The notes under the pieces were generated by a model. That model did no database searches. It was not told the origin of the DNA and was given only the letters and a program-made list of their open reading frames with translations. Shown piece by piece: positions 1-6,531 of a DNA stretch of 8,456 nt. The position numbers were made by a program, and so were the translations under genes. The DNA is from an uncultured Muribaculaceae bacterium (GTDB lineage: Bacteria > Bacteroidota > Bacteroidia > Bacteroidales > Muribaculaceae): the NCBI GenBank assembly GCA_947644475.1, contig CANRZQ010000117.1:1-8456 (forward strand). Reading direction: 5' to 3'. The stretch's first letter is position 1, and each line of letters begins with the position of its first letter.

Positions 1-8
1 ATGATAAC

Positions 9-29
9 GGACGCACGAGCCGTGCGTCC
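9..29. repeat. Perfect 9-bp palindrome with 3-nt loop upstream of cinA
   Basis: The arms GGACGCACG (9-17) and CGTGCGTCC (21-29) are exact reverse complements separated by AGC. No T-tract follows, so it is not a classical intrinsic terminator on the + strand. The sequence resembles short GC-rich intergenic palindromes that I recall being scattered through Bacteroidales genomes; that is a memory-based impression, not a search. It could belong to the 3' end of a gene outside the window, or be a dispersed element. Its presence argues against translating from the ATG at position 1. Confidence 0.6.
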
Positions 30-66
30 CTACACTCTCGCCCAAACCACTTTTAATTCTTTACTG

Positions 67-1308
67 ATGAAATTTTCTATTATTATAATAGGTGACGAGA
101 TTCTTTTGGGACAGGTCACCGATACCAACTCGGGCGAGATTGCCCGCGCGCTGGCTCCGCTGGGATGGCAGACAGGCGAGATTGTGACGGTAGCCGACGA
201 TGCTGACGCCATCCGCGAGGCTGTGAGCCGCGCGCTCGCCCGCTATCCGCTCGTGATTACCACCGGCGGCCTCGGTCCGACAAAGGACGATATAACGAAG
301 CACACGCTTATGGGCGTGTTTGGCGGGACGCTTGTGCATGACCCGTCTGTGCTTGAAAATGTGGAGGAGATTTTTGCCAAGCGCGGGCTGAAAATAAACG
401 AACTGACGCGCACGCAAGCGATGGTGCCTACCAGTTGCCGCGTGATTCAGAACCGCTTTGGCACGGCCCCGGTGATGTGGTTTGAGACCGACGACCGAGA
501 GCATGTGCTTGTGTCGATGCCGGGAGTGCCGTTTGAGACTGCCGGGATGCTGCGCCACGGCGTGGTGGATGAGATTGCGCGCCGGTTCCACCCCGACACT
601 ATCATATTGCACACCACTTTCCTTATCACCGGCATCACCGAGTCGGCTCTTGCCGAACGGCTTGCCGAGGTAGAATCGGCTCTTGACCCGGCATTGCATT
701 TCGCCTATCTGCCCACTCCCGGGCTGATACGCCTGCGCGTCGACGGCAAGGACAGCGACGCCGGCCGCATCGGCCGCCTCCATGCCGAGGCCTGCGAGGC
801 TGTGGAGCGCACGGTAGGCGACCTTATAATATCGCGCCACGACGCCACGCCCGAGCAACTCTTGCTCGAAGCCCTGCGCTCGCGCGGCTTGAAAATGGCC
901 ACCGCCGAGAGTTGCACCGGCGGCAATATAGCACACCGAATCACATTGATTGCGGGCGCGTCGGATGTGTTCACCGGGTCGGTGGTAAGTTATGCCAACG
1001 AGGTGAAAACCGGAGTGCTTGGCGTGAAGCAGTCTGACATTGAGCAATACGGAGCCGTGAGCGAGAGCGTGGTGCGGCAAATGGCCGAAGGCGCGGCGGC
1101 AAGGCTCGGCGCCGACTGTGCCGTGGCCACATCGGGCATAGCCGGCCCCGGCGGCGGCTCGGCCGACAAGCCCGTGGGAACGGTATGGATAGCCGCGCAC
1201 ACACCCGAGGGCACCGTCGCACGCCTTCTTCACTGCCCGGGCAACCGCGCCCGCGTGATCGACCGCGCCACCACCGAGGCGATATTGTTATTGCTAAAAA
1301 ACATATGA
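67..1308 (+). CDS. cinA: CinA family protein: MoCF-like (COG1058) domain plus nicotinamide-nucleotide amidase domain
   Basis: This is a 413-residue cytoplasmic protein of the usual CinA length. The N-terminal half is the molybdopterin-binding-like COG1058 domain: GDEILLG at residues 9-15, DTN just after it, TTGGLGPTKDD at 65-75, and PGVPFE further on. In some bacteria this domain hydrolyses ADP-ribose. The C-terminal half is the PncC amidase, which converts nicotinamide mononucleotide to nicotinate mononucleotide and ammonia in NAD recycling. It shows AESCTGG with the presumed nucleophile Ser282, YANEVK at 309-314 supplying the conserved Tyr and Lys, and TSGIAGPGG at 355-363. The frame is open from position 1, but MKFSIIIIGDEILLG at 67 is where family members begin, and the extra 22 codons would translate the palindrome at 9-29. 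No Shine-Dalgarno sequence is visible, as is normal in Bacteroidetes. The competence link in the name comes from streptococci and is not implied here. Confidence 0.95.
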   Translation: MKFSIIIIGDEILLGQVTDTNSGEIARALAPLGWQTGEIVTVADDADAIREAVSRALARYPLVITTGGLGPTKDDITKHTLMGVFGGTLVHDPSVLENVEEIFAKRGLKINELTRTQAMVPTSCRVIQNRFGTAPVMWFETDDREHVLVSMPGVPFETAGMLRHGVVDEIARRFHPDTIILHTTFLITGITESALAERLAEVESALDPALHFAYLPTPGLIRLRVDGKDSDAGRIGRLHAEACEAVERTVGDLIISRHDATPEQLLLEALRSRGLKMATAESCTGGNIAHRITLIAGASDVFTGSVVSYANEVKTGVLGVKQSDIEQYGAVSESVVRQMAEGAAARLGADCAVATSGIAGPGGGSADKPVGTVWIAAHTPEGTVARLLHCPGNRARVIDRATTEAILLLLKNI

Positions 1309-1397
1309 GTTGTTAAGTTGTGTTAAATTTCATCTGCCGATTCCAAGGTTTTGAAAAAGCCGGATTATAAGGGCAGATAAACCAATTAAAATTTAAC
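1309..1397 (+). promoter_or_regulatory. Leader region with nested inverted repeats upstream of the NigD-like gene
   Basis: Two nested perfect inverted repeats lie between cinA and the lipoprotein gene. The outer pair is GTTAAATTT (1322-1330) with AAATTTAAC (1389-1397). The inner pair is ATCTGCC (1332-1338) with GGCAGAT (1372-1378). The outer right arm ends directly at the start codon, so pairing in RNA would bury the initiation site. I see no convincing TAnnTTTG promoter here; TAAATTTC at 1324-1331 is a weak near-match without a -33 element. No terminator for cinA is evident. The RNA structure is inferred from complementarity only. Confidence 0.4.
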
Positions 1398-2090
1398 ATG
1401 ATGAACAAGACAAAAATCTGCATCCTTGGACTGATTGCCTCTGTCTTCGGCTTCCAATCCTGCCTCGACTCCGACTCACCCAACAATTCAGCCGAGGCTC
1501 TCGTGACCGTAAAGACCGCCGACAACGGCAAATCATTCTTCCAGGTTGACGAACTCACGACGCTCTTTCCCGACAACCTTACGAAGCAACTTTACGAAGG
1601 CAAGGAAGTGCGCGCGCTCGTAAACTACTCCGTGCTTGAAAAAGAAACAGCCGGATTCACCAAAACAGTGAAAGTGAATGCCATCGACAGCATCCGCACC
1701 AAGGAAATGGCCGTTGTAAGTTCCGACAAGCCTCTCGACTCGTACGGCGACGACCCTGTCGACATCGTGAACGACTGGGTGACAGTGGCCGAGGACGGCT
1801 ATCTTACCTTGCGCGTGCGCACCGTGTGGTCGATGCCCACAAATATCCACGTGCTCGACCTTGTGGGCGGTGTCGACAGCGACGACCCATATGTAGTGGA
1901 ACTGCGCCACGACGCCAAGGGCGACACAAACGGCAATCGCGTTGCCGACGCGCTCATTGCATTCCGTCTCTCGCATCTGCCGGCCGAATCTGCCGCCGAC
2001 CAGAAACTGACCGTGAGATGGAAATCGCCCACCGGGACAAAAGAGGTGAAATTTAATCTTCACGGCAATATTAAACAACCAGAGAAGTAG
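1398..2090 (+). CDS. NigD-like surface lipoprotein
   Basis: This is a 230-residue predicted lipoprotein. A basic N-terminus and hydrophobic stretch (residues 5-19) lead to a lipobox-like FQSC with the acylated Cys at 22. It is followed by LDSDS, an acidic patch of the kind that directs Bacteroidetes lipoproteins to the cell surface. The body matches the NigD-like family as I know it: an OB-like N-terminal domain (about 32-97, with ALVTVKT, EVRALVNYSVLE and TVKVNAIDSI), then a C-terminal beta domain (about 120-222, with DPVDIVNDWVTVAEDGYLTLRVRT, split here as DPVDIVNDWVT and EDGYLTLRVRT, plus DDPYVVELRH, GDTNG and LTVRWKS). NigD was named from a Prevotella bacteriocin locus, but the molecular role of the family is not established. 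There are two adjacent ATGs (1398 and 1401); either could start the protein. The gene lies 18 nt upstream of an ECF sigma gene, suggesting co-transcription and perhaps a role in envelope sensing (inference). Confidence 0.85.
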   Translation: MMNKTKICILGLIASVFGFQSCLDSDSPNNSAEALVTVKTADNGKSFFQVDELTTLFPDNLTKQLYEGKEVRALVNYSVLEKETAGFTKTVKVNAIDSIRTKEMAVVSSDKPLDSYGDDPVDIVNDWVTVAEDGYLTLRVRTVWSMPTNIHVLDLVGGVDSDDPYVVELRHDAKGDTNGNRVADALIAFRLSHLPAESAADQKLTVRWKSPTGTKEVKFNLHGNIKQPEK

Positions 2091-2108
2091 CATACCCACC
2101 CCCTCCAA

Positions 2109-2675
2109 ATGACATCTGTCGGGAGCATCAACGAACCGGAACTGATACGCAAGATGCAGGCAGGCGACCGCAAGGCCATGCGTGCAGCCTATGATGTGTA
2201 CTCAGGTTATCTCGCCGCTGTATGCTCCCGATATGTCGTGACGGCGGAAGACGCACGCGACATCTTGCAGGATGCCTTCGTGAAGATTTTTTCCTCGATA
2301 ACCTCTTTCCGCCCTATGGAAAACGCATCGCTGAAATCGTGGATGACAAGGATTGTGGTGAACGAATCGTTGAAATTCCTGAAACGGCAGAAGGCCTGCA
2401 AATTTATGGAAAGCACCGACACTATTCCCGACGACATTGCCGACGAAGATATGCCCGACACGCGCTCGGTGCCGTTTTCAGTAATTTACGAAATGGTGCG
2501 CCGGCTGCCTCCGGGATGCCGCACGGTGTTTAACCTCTATGTGTTCGAGCAGAAGACCCATAAGGAGATAGCCCGGGCGCTTGAAATAAGCGAAGGCACC
2601 TCCGCCTCTCAATATCACAGGGCAAGAGCACTGCTCGCCTCCAATATCAAGGAATATCTAAAAGAAACGACATGA
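2109..2675 (+). CDS. ECF-type RNA polymerase sigma-70 factor
   Basis: This 188-residue protein has the two-domain layout of extracytoplasmic-function sigma factors. Region 2 spans about residues 24-93, with the signature DARDILQDAFVKIF (48-61) that contacts core polymerase and the -10 element, followed by SWMTRIVVNESLKFLKR. Region 4 spans about 125-178, with RLPPGCRTVFNLYVFEQ and the helix-turn-helix KTHKEIARALEISEGTSAS that reads the -35 element. A short acidic linker (about 101-118) separates them. The start at 2109 puts the usual ten or so residues before the first helix. The stop overlaps the next start (ATGA, 2672-2675), a sign of translational coupling to its probable regulator. Its regulon is unknown. 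Confidence 0.95.
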   Translation: MTSVGSINEPELIRKMQAGDRKAMRAAYDVYSGYLAAVCSRYVVTAEDARDILQDAFVKIFSSITSFRPMENASLKSWMTRIVVNESLKFLKRQKACKFMESTDTIPDDIADEDMPDTRSVPFSVIYEMVRRLPPGCRTVFNLYVFEQKTHKEIARALEISEGTSASQYHRARALLASNIKEYLKETT

Positions 2676-3865
2676 ACGAAAACCGATTTAACGATGACTT
2701 GCGACGCAAGGAACAGGATTTTGAGATACCTGCTCCCGAGGGGCTGTGGGCCGACGTAGACCGGAATCTCGCCCCGACGCCGGCGGCACGGTTCATGCCT
2801 CGCCGGGTGCGCTACGCGGCTGCCGCGGCCTTGATATTGCTGATTGCCGGCACGGCTGCGCTGATACTCACCTCGCCTGAGCCGCATCCGGCGTTTCCTC
2901 CTGTGGCAGCCACCGGCAAAGAACAGCCAGCGGAGGAAAGCAAAAATATAGCCAAGGTGGAAAAGGTCAATTATGACGATTATGACGCTTTTGTCGATTA
3001 TGACAAAAACGACATAAGCGACATAAGCGACAGAAACGAGAAAAACGACATAAACGAGAAAAGCGACATAAGCGACAGGGCCGAGTCAAAGCCGGAAAGC
3101 GAGGAGCCGGCGGTGGGCATTGTCACCGTGAAATCCGACCCGCCCGTCCGCGATTATCCGCAAATCACGGGCGGCCGGCCCAAGACGGGCATAAGCGTGT
3201 CGATATATGCCGGAAACCTCATGGCCGACGCCGGAAACCCGTCGACAGGCTACCGTCCCATGGCCGGATGGTCAAATACCGGAGGCAGCCAAATGTGCGA
3301 CCCTGCAATCGGGGGCATCGGAAATCCGGCCATAGCGAGTTACGCGCGGCAGGTGCGCACGAAGACACGCCACAACCTGCCCCTGCGCTTCGGCATAAAC
3401 GCCGCGTTTCCCCTTACCGACAGGCTCAGCCTCGAAAGCGGCGTCACATACAGCATACTGTCGTCGACCACCACCTCGGGCAGCGACACCGACCTCGACG
3501 AGTCGCACCTGCGGCTCCATTACATCGGCATCCCCCTGCGCCTGCGCTATGACATATGGAGCACCGGACGGCTCGGCATCTACGCAAGCGGCGGAGGCAT
3601 GGCCGAGAAATGCGTCTACGGCCGGCGCACCGACACCGCCGAAGGCCGTCAGCCGACGGTCCAAAACATAAGCGAACGGCGGCTCCAATTCTCCATCACA
3701 GCCTCGGCCGGAGTGCGATACAGCATAACACGCTCGCTCGACATCTTTGTGGAGCCCGGCGCAAGTTACTATCCCGACAACGGCAGCGATGTGGTGAATT
3801 CCTACAAAGACAAGCCCCTGAATTTTGACTTAAAAGCAGGTGTACGGTTCAACATCTCCAAATAA
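2672..3865 (+). CDS. Anti-sigma-like head, membrane helix, repeat linker and outer-membrane beta-barrel in one protein
   Basis: This 397-residue protein is translationally coupled to the ECF sigma gene. Residues 1-42 form a charged, probably cytoplasmic segment with FEIPAPEGLWADVDRNL, a motif common at the head of Bacteroidales proteins paired with ECF factors. RRVRY and a hydrophobic helix follow (about 47-67). Residues 70-170 are a Pro/Asp/Lys/Asn-rich linker that includes nine tripeptide repeats (111-137). From about 172 to the end, alternating amphipathic strands fit a porin-like barrel of the OMP_b-brl_2 type: KTGISVSIYAGN, LPLRFGINAAFPLTDRLSLE, LHYIGIPLRLRYDIW, LQFSITASAGVRYSI, and a terminal strand FDLKAGVRFNISK. 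The architecture suggests an inner-membrane anchor that binds the sigma factor at one end and an outer-membrane sensor at the other. Sigma inhibition is inferred from gene order, not from a classical ZAS or FecR domain, which I do not see. Confidence 0.8.
   Translation: MNENRFNDDLRRKEQDFEIPAPEGLWADVDRNLAPTPAARFMPRRVRYAAAAALILLIAGTAALILTSPEPHPAFPPVAATGKEQPAEESKNIAKVEKVNYDDYDAFVDYDKNDISDISDRNEKNDINEKSDISDRAESKPESEEPAVGIVTVKSDPPVRDYPQITGGRPKTGISVSIYAGNLMADAGNPSTGYRPMAGWSNTGGSQMCDPAIGGIGNPAIASYARQVRTKTRHNLPLRFGINAAFPLTDRLSLESGVTYSILSSTTTSGSDTDLDESHLRLHYIGIPLRLRYDIWSTGRLGIYASGGGMAEKCVYGRRTDTAEGRQPTVQNISERRLQFSITASAGVRYSITRSLDIFVEPGASYYPDNGSDVVNSYKDKPLNFDLKAGVRFNISK
3002..3082 (+). repeat. Nine in-frame 9-bp tandem units (consensus GACATAARC)
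   Basis: Units begin every 9 bp: GACAAAAAC, GACATAAGC, GACATAAGC, GACAGAAAC, GAGAAAAAC, GACATAAAC, GAGAAAAGC, GACATAAGC and GACAGGGCC. They encode Asp/Glu-X-Asn/Ser tripeptides (DKN, DIS, DIS, DRN, EKN, DIN, EKS, DIS, DRA) in the periplasmic linker of the beta-barrel fusion. Because the unit is three codons, gain or loss of copies keeps the frame and only changes the linker length. Confidence 0.85.
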
Positions 3866-3918
3866 AATGTTAAATTCGTGAAAATCGGCAATAAAATATG
3901 CAAAATGTGCGTTTATGT

Positions 3919-3950
3919 TTTGGTTTTATTTCAAAATTGTTATAACTTTG
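3919..3950 (+). promoter_or_regulatory. Bacteroidetes-type promoter for the first subtilase
   Basis: TTTG (3919-3922) and TAACTTTG (3943-3950) match the Bacteroidetes -33 (TTTG) and -7 (TAnnTTTG) elements with a 20-bp spacer. Transcription would begin a few bases downstream, giving a leader of roughly 80 nt ending in an A-rich stretch before the ATG at 4037. The rest of the 171-bp gap (3866-4036) shows no clear terminator for the upstream operon. An 8-bp inverted repeat, AATCGGCA (3883-3890) with TGCCGATT (3990-3997), flanks the promoter and may be chance. Confidence 0.8.
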
Positions 3951-4036
3951 CATTTTAAAAGCATCATATCGTCACACTATTACTTGTTCTGCCGATTATC
4001 ACCATTGCAATAAAAAACGAAATAATTATAAAACAG

Positions 4037-6364
4037 ATGAACAAACTGTACATTTCATTATCACTGGCACTTGCTTGCTCTCTGTCGGCCACGGCCCAGT
4101 CGAAACTCGACGCACAGAGCCAAATCGCCATCTCGCACTACAACCAGCAGATGGCTGCTGCCGCAACCGGCGAGACGATTGTGGAAACAAGCGACATGCC
4201 TTTCCGGTTTGAACCGGCCTCACGTTCCGAGGCAGTCGGCACAGTCATCATCCTCATGGCCGATGGCGTCACCGCCGACGACATTGCCGCACAGGGCTTT
4301 GACATCAAGACACAAATTGGCGATCAGGTGATTGCCTCCGCCACTATTTCCGACATCGAGGCTCTCGCCAAGACCGACCTCCTAAAGGCCATGACATTTG
4401 GCCAGAAAAACGACAAATATCTCGACAAGGCCCGCGCTGCCGTCGGCCTTGACGTGATACATGCCGGAGGCGACGGCCTTCCCCACGCATTCACCGGCAA
4501 AGGCGTTGTAACCGGTATCTACGACACCGGCTGCGACCCCAACCACATTGCTTTCCAGGGCAACGACCCCGCCAACTCCCGCGTTAAGCGCGTGTGGAAC
4601 TTCCTTTCCGACGACGGCTCGTACGTAGCCTATGAGACGCCGGAAGCAATCAAAGGATTCGACACCGACAATTCCGACGACTTCCACGGCACCCACACCC
4701 TCGGCTGCATGGCCGGCTCGTTCAACGGCCGCCCCTCCAAAGTGGCCACATACGACCCCAACAAAGGCTTTGCATACGTGACCGCAACCCAGCGCAACCC
4801 CTTCTACGGCGGCGCAACCGAATCTGACATCGTAATCGGCGCAGGCAACCTCTACGACCCCAATATCCTTATGGCCGTTGAGAAATGCATCGAATACGCC
4901 GAATCAGTAAACAAACCTGTGGTTGTAAACCTCTCTATCGGCACAAACATCGGTCCGCACGACGGCAAGGACCAGACCAGCCGCGCCCTTGAAGAACTCG
5001 GCAAACGAGGCATCATCTGCATCGCTTCCGGCAACGAAGGCGGCGACGCAACCACCATTGCAAAATGGCTCACCGCCGAAGACAACACCGTGGGCTCGTT
5101 CTTCTACAGCCCCGGCGGAAACACCATGGGCACACTCGACATCTGGACATCTGACAACCAGCCCGCCAAAGTAACCCTCATGATCTACGACCTTGCCAAC
5201 GGCAAAGCCGTATGGGAATACCCCGTGGAAGGCGAAACAGAGTCGACCTACATCACATCATCGTATTTCGACTACTCCGAATACCTCCACTTCCCCGAAT
5301 TCGACGAGGCATTCGCACGCTCCAATCTCACTCTCCGCGCCGGCGTACAGCCCGCCAACGACCGCTACCGCTTCCTCTGCAACTACACCCTTACCAACAA
5401 CACCTATCTCAACGGCGACGGCAACTTCCTCTTCGGCTTCAAAATCGAAGGCAAGGCCGGCCAGCGCATCGAAGTGGTGAACAACAGCGACTACACGCTC
5501 CTCTCGTCGTTTGATCAGCCCGGATACACCGACGGCTCCGCCGACCTCTCCATCTCCTCGATGGGCTGCAACGAACGTCTGCTCACCGTGGGCGCATGGA
5601 ACACCCGCGCCATCTGGGGCATGCTCTCGGGCAACCTCAACTACTACACCTCGCCCACAGGCGACACCGGCGCCGGCTATAACCCCGACACCGACTCCGT
5701 GCTCCCCGTAGGCCACATCGCCTCCTACTCATCGTACGGCACAACCCACGACGGCCGCAACTACCCGCTCGTCTGCGCTCCCGGCTCAGGCATCGTATCG
5801 GCCATCAACACCGCCTACTTCAACAACAACAAGGGCGACTACCGCGGAAACACCAACTACACCGTGGCCGAATACACCAAAGACGGCAAGACCAACGTCT
5901 GGGACGTGTCGCAAGGCACCTCGATGGCTACCCCCGTCGTTGCCGGCGCAATCGCAACATGGCTTGAAGCCAATCCCGACCTCACCACCGAGGACGTTGT
6001 TCGCATCATCAAGAACACCGCCGACACCGACCAATACACCAATGAATACGCCGACCGTTGGGGCGCAGGCAAATTCAACGCCCTCAAAGGCTTGAAAGAA
6101 GCAATCGCCACCAGCTCTATTTCCGGCGTTGAAATCGACAAGGACAACGAAATGCTCGTAGTTCCCGCCGGTGCAAACATTTGGGAAATCACCGTTGCCA
6201 ACACCGACGCTGTCACAGCACGCGTGTTCAACACCTCGGGCGCTCTCGTACGCGAAGCAAGCGCAGCAGGCAACTCCGCAACAGTATCCTGCGAAGGCCT
6301 CGCAGCCGGTGTCTACATCATCAATGTAAACGGAACCAACTCCACCCGCGTTGTTGTGAAATAA
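4037..6364 (+). CDS. Secreted S8 subtilisin-like serine protease with type IX-like C-terminal sorting domain
   Basis: This 775-residue protein begins with a signal peptide (1-20, probable cleavage at ATA|QS). A propeptide-like region follows (about 65-135, with GTVIILMADGVTADDIAAQG). The S8 catalytic residues are all present: Asp163 in GIYDTGCDP, His217 in FHGTHT, Asn333 in IASGNEGG (oxyanion hole) and Ser629 in GTSMATPVVAG. The nearly 300 residues between Asn333 and Ser629 include a beta-rich insert starting around GTLDIWTSDNQPAKVTLMIYD. This insert and the motif SIGTNIGPHDG recall Csp-like subtilases, which carry an inserted jelly-roll domain. Residues 693-775 form a beta-sandwich tail ending GLAAGVYIINVNG and TRVVVK, typical of type A type IX secretion signals. 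The protein is therefore probably exported and anchored at, or released from, the cell surface; its substrate is unknown. It has its own promoter and terminator, so it is likely monocistronic. The downstream gene is a diverged paralogue. Confidence 0.93.
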   Translation: MNKLYISLSLALACSLSATAQSKLDAQSQIAISHYNQQMAAAATGETIVETSDMPFRFEPASRSEAVGTVIILMADGVTADDIAAQGFDIKTQIGDQVIASATISDIEALAKTDLLKAMTFGQKNDKYLDKARAAVGLDVIHAGGDGLPHAFTGKGVVTGIYDTGCDPNHIAFQGNDPANSRVKRVWNFLSDDGSYVAYETPEAIKGFDTDNSDDFHGTHTLGCMAGSFNGRPSKVATYDPNKGFAYVTATQRNPFYGGATESDIVIGAGNLYDPNILMAVEKCIEYAESVNKPVVVNLSIGTNIGPHDGKDQTSRALEELGKRGIICIASGNEGGDATTIAKWLTAEDNTVGSFFYSPGGNTMGTLDIWTSDNQPAKVTLMIYDLANGKAVWEYPVEGETESTYITSSYFDYSEYLHFPEFDEAFARSNLTLRAGVQPANDRYRFLCNYTLTNNTYLNGDGNFLFGFKIEGKAGQRIEVVNNSDYTLLSSFDQPGYTDGSADLSISSMGCNERLLTVGAWNTRAIWGMLSGNLNYYTSPTGDTGAGYNPDTDSVLPVGHIASYSSYGTTHDGRNYPLVCAPGSGIVSAINTAYFNNNKGDYRGNTNYTVAEYTKDGKTNVWDVSQGTSMATPVVAGAIATWLEANPDLTTEDVVRIIKNTADTDQYTNEYADRWGAGKFNALKGLKEAIATSSISGVEIDKDNEMLVVPAGANIWEITVANTDAVTARVFNTSGALVREASAAGNSATVSCEGLAAGVYIINVNGTNSTRVVVK

Positions 6365-6387
6365 ACCACAACATCCATAAAATCCAT

Positions 6388-6425
6388 AAAAGGGCTGCCG
6401 GGCTATATCCCGCCGGCCCTTTTTT
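6388..6425 (+). terminator. Intrinsic terminator after the first subtilase gene
   Basis: The left arm AAAAGGGCTGCCGGG (6388-6402) pairs with CCCGCCGGCCCTTTT (6409-6423) around a 6-nt loop. This gives 13 Watson-Crick pairs, one G-U pair and one C-C mismatch, followed by a run of six T (6420-6425). Just before it, ATCCATAAA is repeated twice in tandem (6373-6390). The position 24 nt after the stop codon fits termination of the single-gene transcript. Confidence 0.92.
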
Positions 6426-6439
6426 AATTAAAAAATTCT

Positions 6440-6519
6440 CGATTTCTCCCGATTTAATTCGATTTAAATCGATATATTTCGACATAATTCGATATAAATC
6501 GAAATAACTCGATTCCATC
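6440..6519. repeat. Eight CGA-headed decamers in exact 10-bp phase upstream of the second subtilase
   Basis: CGA occurs at 6440, 6450, 6460, 6470, 6480, 6490, 6500 and 6510, with consensus CGATWTAAWT per unit. Seven of the eight have the palindromic core TCGA. The array contains the perfect 14-bp palindrome TCGATTTAAATCGA (6459-6472) and the near-palindrome TTCGATATAAATCGAA (6488-6503). It fills almost the whole 106-bp gap between the terminator and the ATG at 6532. No proper TAnnTTTG promoter is visible in the gap; TATATTTC at 6473-6480 is a near-match inside the array. Function is unknown; a stacked operator, curved DNA or a decayed repeat are all possible. Confidence 0.85.
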
Positions 6520-6531
6520 TCGGCCTAATTT

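Noticed and set aside
61..1233. 390-codon open frame on the - strand opposite cinA
   Set aside because: It mirrors a well-supported CinA gene, has a low-complexity His/Arg/Gly/Ala-rich translation, and matches no family I recognise; it is a by-product of GC-rich codon bias.
3866..3918. Terminator after the sigma/barrel operon
   Set aside because: The stretch is AT-rich, but I find no stable hairpin followed by a T-run.
3883..3997. AATCGGCA / TGCCGATT as operator half-sites around the first subtilase promoter
   Set aside because: The arms are only 8 bp and 99 bp apart; without comparative data this is compatible with chance.
5258..5716. 152-codon open frame on the - strand inside the first subtilase
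   Set aside because: Its Val/Gly/Ala/Glu-rich translation reflects the complement of C-ending codons in the protease gene, with no start context or domain.
6473..6480. TATATTTC inside the decamer array as the -7 element of the second subtilase
   Set aside because: It lacks the final G of TAnnTTTG, and no TTTG lies about 20 bp upstream; too weak to call.
6440..6519. Decamer array as a CRISPR
   Set aside because: Units are 10 bp with no spacers and no cas genes nearby, so the architecture does not fit.
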